From Cyanophora paradoxa (taxonomy: Eukaryota; Glaucocystophyceae; Cyanophorales; Cyanophoraceae), in contig QPMI01000207.1 of NCBI GenBank assembly GCA_004431415.1, positions 112,818 through 176,817 of the forward strand: DNA of 64,000 nt. The letters run 5' to 3'. Positions 56,901-64,000 of this stretch are shown here, piece by piece. A program made the position numbers and the translations under genes. The notes beneath the pieces were generated by a model. It worked only from the letters and a program-made list of their open reading frames with translations, had not been told where the DNA came from and did no database searches. Each line of letters opens with the position of its first letter. Position 1 is the stretch's first letter.

Positions 56901-59900
56901 TGAGCAGAGCGGCGTTCGCCGACACGAATGCCTGGTAGTCGGCGAAGTGGGGCAGCGAGGGCCGCAGCGTCTCCGGCACCGTGACGTACTCGGCCACCAT
57001 CTCCCAGACGAGGCCGGCGCGGGCGCGGCACTCGATGAAGCTCAGGTTCAGCAGCGTCTTCTGGAGCAGCTCCGCGTGCCCCGACGCCGTTGCGTGGTAC
57101 ACCACGTCCCGGAGCGCCTTGGCGTGATTCGGGTCCGCTTGCCAGCGCACGTACAGGAAGTTCGCCATGAGCCTGCAGCGTGCGCGTGAGCGCGCGGAGC
57201 CTCCTGCGTCGCTGCATGCACGTGACGCGCGCACCAGTGGAAGCTTTGATACGCCTGGCTCGTCCTGCGGGCGGGATGAGGATCGCTGCGCGGAGAGCAA
57301 TCTGAATCGCCCGCGATCGCGATCGCACGCACAGAAAATCGCCGTCGAAGTAGCGGCGGCTGCGGCCGGCATTAAAATTACTGTACGCGTGCATGGCAGT
57401 GTCGAGCACTCGGTCGGGCGCACATGACGGCCTTGGCGATCTGCCTGTGGAAGAAGTCGATGACGCCGTTGTTGTGGCGGGAGTGGTCGACGGGGCGCAG
57501 GAGAACTTGCAGCGAGAGGTAGATGCGGGCCCAGGCGTTGGCGACGATGGTGGACTCGCCGCCGGCGCCGCCCTCGCGCTGCACCTTGAGCTCCCCGATG
57601 AAGGCCACGAGGTCGGGCTCCGGGAAGCCGCCGCGGGAGCACTGGACGGCGCACAGGGAGTCGCGGACCATGTCGGGGCCCAGGAAGCCCTCGAGGCGCT
57701 CGAGGACGGCGTCGATGAGGCCCGGCATGTCCTCCGGCAGCGATGCCTGCAGCGGCCGTCAGCCCGCCCTCTCCGGAGGTTCGACGCGGGAGAGAGCCGG
57801 GCGAGCGGGTCGAGGGGGCGCACGATCTTCGCCGTGAGCTTCTCGTACACGCCGAACAGACGCAGCTCCTCGCATGCGACGGCGAGGTAGAGGGGCGAGG
57901 CGCTCTCGGGCTTGGCGACGAGCATGCCGAGCTGGTCGTTGTCGCGCGCCTCGGAGAGCTTCTTGCGGAAGGGCGCGAGAGTCCGCCGTACCAGCTCCCT
58001 CCGCTCCTCGGCGTCCAGCGGCCCGACGGGCAGCTCGCGCGGCCGCGCCGCGCGCGCCCGCATCGCCTCCAGCACGGGACCCTCGAGGCTCGAGACGAGC
58101 AGGCGGGCCCCCTCGGGGAGCGAGGCCGGGATCCACTTGGCCCCGGAGCCCGTGTCGAGCTGGTTGAGGGCGTCGATGACGATCAGCACCGCCTTCTTCT
58201 TCGCCGCCTTCGTCAGCAGCTCCGCGAACTCCTCCCGCAGCCCGTCCACCGTGTCCGCCTGCGTCGCCGCCGCCGCCGTCAGGCCCCAGCCAGGCTCGCG
58301 CACGGCGCAACGCCCGGCTGCCGCCCCCGCACCCGCTCCTCCTCGCTCATCGACAGGCCCGCGATCGCTTCGAGCGCGCCATTGACGGATCGCAGGAGCG
58401 TGGCGAGGGACGTGCTGGTGGGCGTCGTCCCGACGAAGAAGGGGATCACATGGGTGTCCCGGTGCTTGTCGGCGTGCCGCGTGCAGAACGCAGCCAGCAG
58501 CGAACTCTTCCCGCTCCCGGGGAGACCTACGACCACGCATGGCTGCCGCGTCCCCTTTGCCCCCTCCACCATCCCCTCCAGGCTGATGGCCCGTGAGCGC
58601 CGCGCCGCGCGCCGGGGCGAGCGCGGGCGCACTCGCTGAGCAGCCGCTCGCGGCCGATGAACTTGGCGGAGCGCAGCTCCATGAAGCGCCGGTGCAGGCC
58701 GAGCTCCGACATGTCGTCCTCCCCCTGGCCCCCGTCAGCGGTTCCATCCCGCAGGCAGGCCGCGGGGGCGTACGCCCGTGGCGAAGTGGCTCTGAACGTC
58801 CGTCCAGAGATCTTCAAGCATGCGAGCGCTGAACGCCTGCGCATGCCGCCCGTTCACGTTTTCCCCAGGCGGGGCTAAGGAGGGGCAAGGAAAGCAGAGC
58901 CGAGGCGCGCCTCGAGGCTGCCGACCATCGCCTTCTCCTCCCGCAGACCCGCCCACGTGCACGGGTAGTCGAACGTGCGGTCGGGGAAGGTGGCCCGCAC
59001 GCGCTGCTTCAGCTCCGCGAGGGCGCCCTTCGAGTGCTCGGACGTCTCGACGAAGCGCTCGACCAGCTCGGGCGGCGCCGTCCGCAGGAAGGATCCGTCC
59101 CGTATGTAGAAGCGGGCGAGGCACGCCGTCGGGTCCCGCATCGCCCCGTACTGCGCCGCGCCCCGCGTCGGGCCAGGCGGCGCGGGGCCGCGGAATTCGA
59201 AGGGACGGCAGATGCAGAGCGCACGTGCATCTCTCTGCGCCGCCGATCGCCATCGCGAGAATCAGCACGCTTACGGCCATGAGCAGAACGGACCAGAGAG
59301 AGAGAGGACGCACAGCTCGGTGACCGATCGTCGAGCTGGGTACTTCCTGCGGATCCGGATGCGGTCAGGGCGGGGAGTTCGGCTTGGAGGGGCGGACGAG
59401 CTCGCCGAATCCATTCGAGGAAGGGGTCGTCGGAGAAAGAGTCGGGGATCCACCTGAGACCCGGTCTCGCCCCGCCGGTGCCTACCCATTCCCCGCCCCA
59501 GCGCGAAGCACGGCTCGCACCCATATCGGTCGCCAATGAGACCGACGAAGAAGGGCCGCGCGCGGTCGATTTCCCGGAGACAGATCTCGACGACCTGCCC
59601 ACCGGAGCAGACTCGCGGTCATGATCAGCTGCGCATGCAGAAAGCGCCACGAATATCGAATGGCCGGCAGATCGAAGACGCGCCTCGTTGTTGTCCGCCT
59701 CGTGGGCCGTCACCTGCGCGGAGCAAGTCGGTGGAAGCGGTGCGAGACCGGAGCACGACTGGGAGATCTAGAGGGAGGCAGGCGCACGCCCCAGCGAAGA
59801 TCGACTTCCACGACCGTCACGCGGATCGAATTGCAGCGGTCCTGCAGGGCGTGTAAGAATTCGAGATCATCGGGAGTGGGCGCCCCGCGACGGGATCTTC

Positions 59901-62329
59901 TTACCTGCAAACCCGGGAAAACGATGCGAGTAATTTGGTCGCGCTCGCCGTGCCTGCGAACGCGTCACACGCCGAACCAAGCAGATGTCTCGCCAAGAGC
60001 GCACATGTCCTGGAAAGTTGAGGAGAGGAAGATGCGAGCGACGCGCCACTCGCGCTTCATCGATTCGCTGGGGGCGCGGTCGATCCGCAGCCGCGCTCGC
60101 ATCTCTGCCTTGGCGGCCGCCAGAGACGGTCCGCGCGGGCCGCCCGGTCCGCCTCCGCCTCCACCGCCGCCTCCAATGCGCCCCAGTGTCCGGAGGGCCG
60201 TCTGCGAAACCAGCGTTGAGCCCGGGGCGAGATGCTGAAATTCTCAGCGCGGCGCATGCCGTTAGAATCTCGTCCCACGCGGGCCCCGAGGAGGCCGGGT
60301 CGATGTTGTTGACGACGTGCACGCTGATGGAGAGGTTCGGTGCCACCTCAGCCGCCACGCCTTCGAACCTGCGGCCCCCGCGCGCCAGTGTCAGCGTCGG
60401 CCGAGGGATAGGCGAGCGGCAGAGCCCGCACAAGCTGCGGACGAAGTCGACGGCGGCGTCGACGCTCGAGCCGCCGGAGTAGCCGGGGAAGACTGCCGCG
60501 GCCCGTCGGCGGGAGCTCGCGGCGGGCGCGCCGAAGCGCGGGGGGCGCGCACCCTGCTTCAGCCTCGAGCCGTCGCCGAGCGTCTTGCGCAGCCCGTCGA
60601 CCTCCCCGCGGGCGGTCAGCGGCAGCGCCGAGGGCGCGGGAGCGGGGGGGTACCTTGCTGAGGAGCAGGAAGTAGGGCGTGGCCGCCTCCTTCACGAACG
60701 GGGCCGCCAGCGTCCCCCGCCAGCAGTCGACCATGTCCCGCATCATGTCCCCCTCCGCCTGCGCCGCCGCCGTCGGCTGCGGAAGGCGAGGGCGGGGCGG
60801 CGGGGCGCGCCTCGAAGAGCTGCTCGCCGAACGAGTCGAGCCGCGCCACAAAGACGGGGAAGACGCGCGAGGCCATCTGCTTCCCGTCGCGTGCCCACCA
60901 ATCGGGCCACCTGCCAGCCGCGCTCAGGCGCGGCGGCTCGATCGCGACGGGGCTGGCGCCGGCGAGGCGCACTTCTTGCGCTCCGAGCGCTCGCCGCCGG
61001 TATCGTAAACAGTGAAGTCGCCGAACTTAGTGCCTTTATACCTGCGAAGGAGGCCCGCGCCAGTCGGGGTTCAGGCGAGGGACCGCTTTCCACCACGCGC
61101 ACTCGGTTGAGGAGATGCTGCGGGTGCGAAAGGCGGGTTTGAGGAGGCTGAGAAGGCGAGCGGCAGGCGGCGGGCGGCACCCGGTGCTTCGGACACGGAT
61201 GTGAAGCATGTCCTCTTGAGTCGGACGGTAGTCGGCGGAAAGGATGCGCGCGTGGTGGTCGATGAGGTACTCTGGCCGACGCCTGCTTTCAGCGCACGCG
61301 CGACCCGGTGTGCAGGCGATGCGCGCGCGCCGCACCGGCGGACGGGACGGCCAAGATGCCGGGCCACAAGGGATTCTTTGGGTCGTGCAGGACGCGCAGC
61401 ATCGAGGCGCGGAAGCCTGCGAGAGGCTGGCCACGTGCACGGAGAGCGGTCCCGCCGCAGATCTAGACGTCGACGCACCAGGGTCCTGGGCGAGCTCCTT
61501 GAAGTGAGCCATGACTAGAGCCTTTTCCCCGGAAGCCCCAGCCTCCCCCTGCGCATCGCTCCACCTCTTGAGCAGGGCGCGCAGCTCCTGTGCCCGGCGT
61601 GAGCGGCGCGCGACTGGGATCCGGAGGGCGAGAGGGTCGCACGTCGAGCTTGTCGGCGGCGAAGCGGACGTCCTCCGCGAACCCCACATGTTCAAGAACG
61701 ACGCGCAGCGCGTCCTCGAGATTCTCCCGGAGCGGCTCGCGATAGCTCGCGTACTCGACATCGCGTGCGTGGAAGTTCGAGTAGAGCATCTGCAGCATTC
61801 TCGTGCAAGTACTTTTGCCGACACGGCCTGGAAAAGCAGGCGCGTGGTTTAAGCTACGCAATAGCACTGGCCCGAAGCTATCAGTCTGGATCGAAATTAA
61901 AGCGCACCAGGGCCGACGAGGAAGAAGACCGGGCGTTCGCCAGGGACGATCACTGGCGCCTGCTGCATTCGAGGCAGGTGTACGCGTTACAACGAGAGTG
62001 ACCCAGCAGCCAAGAACGAAAGCTCTTTAATTATGGGAGCGGGTCGGAGATCTAGACGCGTACGAGCAGGAGCTCGAAACTCCGTGACGTTCAGCACGAA
62101 CCTGTTGCGGACGCGGAGCCGTGCTAAGCGCTTGTAATGGACCTGCATGTGTTGCGGATGTCGTCTGTGGCTTCGGTGTCGCGGTCGCTGAAGCTTTAGC
62201 TTGCGTGGCTGCCGCAGGCACAGCTGGCAAGCGTGCGGGCCCCGTCACCGCGGCCGGCCGATTAGGAGCATCGACTACGACCTCGATGGTCTCTCCCGCG
62301 CCTCTGGGCTTCGAGCGACAGCAGCCCAT
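53922..62329 (-). CDS. G-alpha-like / DUF4062 / NACHT / WD40 fusion protein
   Basis: Exon 1 (62329) begins MGCCRSKPRGAG, a myristoylation/palmitoylation-type start as in G-alpha subunits. The G domain follows: VFFLVGPG-RVGKSTCTRML (about 61.93-61.80 kb), HFKELAQDPG, MLRVLHDPKNPLWPGILA, DYRPTQEDMLHIRVRSTG-ISSTEY, FTVYDTGGERSERKKW (about 61.0 kb), PYFLLLSK-VDGL, FPGYSGG, HVVNNID and AWDEILT-TALRTLGRIGG. With no stop, a Gly-rich linker runs into RIFLSSTFQDM-HGERDQITRIVFPGL, VTVVEVDLRWG, EICLREIDRARPFFVGLIG and RYGWIPDSF, which are DUF4062. NACHT has Walker A VVGLPGSGKSSLLAAF (58.5 kb) and Walker B VLIVIDALNQLD (58.2 kb), then helical exons. WD40-type blades (YVQKWDLRKAEE, GRIVVWEP) end QAPAH at 53922. 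DUF4062-NACHT-WD40 is the known NWD1-like layout; the G-alpha part is the novelty. A separate second gene starting in the linker cannot be excluded. Confidence 0.72.
56045..56395 (+). repeat. G/A-rich tract inside an intron of the fusion gene
   Basis: About 350 bp in which the plus strand is nearly all G and A (GGGAGGGGAGGG repeats, GAGAGAGAGA). It is therefore a C/T tract on the sense strand, lying between two WD40 exons. It parallels the tract in the VAMP7 intron and shows the same strand bias relative to its gene. Confidence 0.7.
59595..59683 (-). other. GC-AG intron in the DUF4062 part of the fusion gene
   Basis: The sense-strand exon ends GACAACAACGAG, the donor is GCGCGT and the acceptor is GGGCAG. 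Splicing joins VTAHEADNNE to VVEICLREID in frame, giving the expected DUF4062 order. Confidence 0.55.
60202..60259 (-). other. GC-AG intron joining the G-alpha C-terminal helix to the linker
   Basis: The sense-strand exon ends ATTCTAACG, the donor is GCATGC and the acceptor is TTCGCAG. It joins WDEILT to TALRTLGRIGG in phase 0. The free-standing G-alpha genes have a GT-AG intron at the same place (SILT to VALRTVETQ), which supports the join. This join decides whether the G-alpha part is in frame with DUF4062. Confidence 0.65.
60441..60891 (-). repeat. Gene-conversion-like tract shared with the free-standing G-alpha genes
   Basis: The reverse complement is identical to 41679-42129 and, apart from a G run, to 52749-53197, including two or three introns. 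Identity stops abruptly within the exon before switch II at one end and in the FPGYSGG exon at the other. Confidence 0.8.
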
Positions 62330-62767
62330 CGGTAATCTCCTGTCCTACGTACGTCCGCAGTGCTGCACACCTTCGTACACAGTCTCCTGCCGTCTCAGGC
62401 ACAGGCAACAGCTAGTAACAGTGCCGGTCTCGCAGAGTTCTATACCCCCCTAGGCCTGGCCATGCGTCGCATGCGCGCGATGGCATGCGTCTGCGGACTC
62501 TAGATCGATCTACCCGTGCCGCTTACTGGCCAACGCCGCAAGATTACGAAACCTTCTTTGATTTCGATTACGATATGTGCACCGACGACGTCGACCGACG
62601 ACGCGACATACAATAAGTTATCCGCGGTACAACCTAACTGAAAAGAACCTGCTTCTCCTGCGTGCCTGACATAAACTTGCGACTCTAAGCAAATACGCGT
62701 ACATAACCTGAAAGGGCTGAAGCGCTCTAAACGATGCGGCAAGAAAGCAATACGCGAGACTCCCGGA
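62330..62767. promoter_or_regulatory. Intergenic region upstream of the fusion gene
   Basis: About 440 bp between the start of the fusion gene and the stop of the next minus-strand gene. It is notably AT-richer than its surroundings and includes ACGTACGT-like steps near 62350 and palindromic ATGCGTCGCATGCGCGCGAT-type sequence near 62463. It should hold the promoter of the G-alpha-NACHT gene and the 3' end of the prominin-like gene. No gene is seen. Confidence 0.4.
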
Positions 62768-64000
62768 CTATACAGGGGAGCCGTAGTTCGGGGGGCCTGG
62801 GCCAGGGAGCCCAGGCTCATCCCCGTCGACGCGAGGGAGGACGGGCTCGTTCGCGCCGTACCCGCCGGGCGTGACCTCGCCCTGGCCCCACGAGGCCGGC
62901 GGGGGCGAGGCGAAGCCGCCGGCGGAGACGGAGGCCGGGGGCAGGAGCGGCTCCGGCCCGCCGGCGCCGTAGGTGGCGTAGTTGGGGTCCTTGCCCGGGG
63001 GCGCCTCCTCGTCGGGGTCCTCGAAGGAGGGGACGACGGTCGCCAGGTTCGCCACCACGAAGCGGTTCACCGAGATCAGGCCCAGCGTCACCGCCAGGAA
63101 CCCGAAGATGCCGCACACAAGGAACGCCCCCCACACCACCTGCACCCCGCCCAGCCTGCCCCCGCCCCAGCCCCCTCGGCCCCCGGGCGCGGGGCGGGGG
63201 GCGGGGGGCACGCACACGGCCTTGCCGCAGAGGGCGCCCTTGATGCCGTTGGTCCAGAGGGTGCGGACCTGGTCGCAGGAGAGGGAGCCCTCGGCGCCGA
63301 ACATGAGCGCAACAAGCCGCGTCGCCGCCCCGAACTTCTTCGCCTCGAACGTCTCCATCTGCGGCGCGCCCGTCAGCGCGCCTCCGCCGCGATGCCGAGG
63401 GGTCCCTCCGGCACCATCGCGAGGAAGCCGTCGGCCGTCTCCAGCTGCCGCTCGAGGTCGGCCCGCCGCGCCGCGATCTGCTGCTGGTTCGCCCCCGCCT
63501 CCGTCGCCTGCTGATCCAGCTGCCGGACTGGGGGGCCGGCGAGTCAGGGGCTCCGCGCCGCGCCGCCGGGCAGCGCCGCGGGGCGGGACGCACGCTTGGC
63601 CTGGACCTCGGTGCGGCGGAAGTTCCAGGTGTCGGAGACGTGCCCGTTGCGGAAGAGGTCGATGACCAGCGTCCTGCTCTGCGTGAGGCGGGGCGGGGCG
63701 GGGCGGCGGGGCGGGGCGGCGGGGCGGGGCGGGGGCGGGGCGCACGGAGAGGCGGAGCACTTGAGAGTGTTCAAAGTGTCCTCGAAGTCGTAGACGGTGC
63801 TCGAGGCCACCGAGGGGTCGCCCCCCACGCGCGAGATCACCCCCCAGTCTGCTCCCGCCCGTCACGCCGGGCGGGGCAGGGCGGGGCGTGGCGGGGGCGG
63901 CGCGCCGATGGGGCGGACGGCGGGGATGGCGGTGCCGGAGGCGGCCTGGGAGGCGGCGGGGGCGGCGCTGGCGCGGCACGTCGCCGCGTAGTCGTCCCCG
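62768..64000 (-). CDS. Prominin/tweety-like multi-pass membrane protein, 5' end beyond window
   Basis: 3' part of a membrane protein gene running in from the right. Exons in order: AATCRASAAP-containing segment, DWGVISRVGGDPSVASSTVY and FEDTLNTLKC, TLVIDLFRNGHVSDTWNFRR, a coiled-coil-like piece (ANQQQIAARRADLERQLETA), then ETFEAKKFGAATRLVALMFG and CDQVRTLWTNGIKGALCGK. After a C-rich intron comes a transmembrane helix, VWGAFLVCGIFGFLAVTLGLI, and a Pro/Gly-rich cytosolic tail ending NYGSPV at 62768. The Cys-bearing loop just before the last helix resembles prominin and tweety proteins, which shape or sense membranes. That family call is tentative; a multi-pass surface protein is the safer reading. 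Confidence 0.5.
   Translation of the reverse strand, partial: RGRLRGDVPRQRRPRRLPGRLRHRHPRRPPHRRAAPATPRPAPPGVTGGSRLGGDLARGGRPLGGLEHRLRLRGHFEHSQVLRLSVRPAPAPPRRPAPPPRPAPPHAEQDAGHRPLPQRARLRHLELPPHRGPGQACVPPRGAARRRGAEPLTRRPPSPAAGSAGDGGGGEPAADRGAAGRPRAAAGDGRRLPRDGAGGTPRHRGGGALTGAPQMETFEAKKFGAATRLVALMFGAEGSLSCDQVRTLWTNGIKGALCGKAVCVPPAPRPAPGGRGGWGGGRLGGVQVVWGAFLVCGIFGFLAVTLGLISVNRFVVANLATVVPSFEDPDEEAPPGKDPNYATYGAGGPEPLLPPASVSAGGFASPPPASWGQGEVTPGGYGANEPVLPRVDGDEPGLPGPGPPNYGSPV

Noticed and set aside
1-64000. CRISPR arrays, bacterial operons, insertion sequences or rRNA genes
   Set aside because: No spaced direct repeats, Shine-Dalgarno-led operons, transposase motifs or rRNA-like sequence were seen; the gene content and introns are eukaryotic.

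Overview
This is eukaryotic nuclear DNA with very high GC content. Dense genes on both strands are split by many short introns (mostly about 50-90 bp) whose sense strand is C-rich. The gene content is purely eukaryotic: an inner-ring nucleoporin, the ER mannosyltransferase ALG1, an R-SNARE, heterotrimeric G-alpha-like proteins, an inositol phosphate kinase and delta-tubulin. Delta-tubulin points to a cell with basal bodies or flagella. Extreme GC plus several GC-AG introns would fit a GC-rich flagellate alga such as a haptophyte, but that placement is inference only; no organelle or rRNA sequence is present to test it.

Left part (1-29 kb, single copy): a Nup205/Nup192-type nucleoporin (-, cut by the window edge); a large secreted-type NHL-IPT-TRP-like membrane protein (+); an intergenic stretch with two abutting inverted repeats; inorganic pyrophosphatase (-); ALG1 (-); ITPK1-type kinase (+); a multi-C2H2 zinc finger protein (-) divergent from an AAA+/STAND-like ATPase (+); an unassigned conserved protein (-); and a SAP-domain protein (+).

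Middle (29-54 kb): an RNF126/115-type RING-H2 E3 ligase (+), then an 11.07-kb segment present twice in direct tandem (31758-42828 and 42826-53897). Each unit carries the 3' end of the RING gene, delta-tubulin (-), an unassigned membrane protein (-), a small helical protein (+), a VAMP7-type R-SNARE (-) and a G-alpha-like gene (+). All the differences I compared are length changes in G/C homopolymers, so the second unit may be an assembly artefact. The same homopolymer noise explains several apparent frameshifts.

Right part (54-64 kb): the most unusual locus. One minus-strand gene (about 62.3 to 53.9 kb) appears to encode a single protein with a myristoylation-like MGCC start, a complete G-alpha-like domain, a glycine-rich linker, a DUF4062 domain, a NACHT STAND ATPase domain and C-terminal WD40 repeats. 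Its G-alpha domain is a paralogue of the free-standing G-alpha genes in the tandem units, which point towards it. It shares about 450 bp of identical sequence, introns included, with them in inverted orientation. All G-alpha copies have Glu in place of the catalytic switch II Gln. The window ends inside a prominin/tweety-like membrane protein gene (-).
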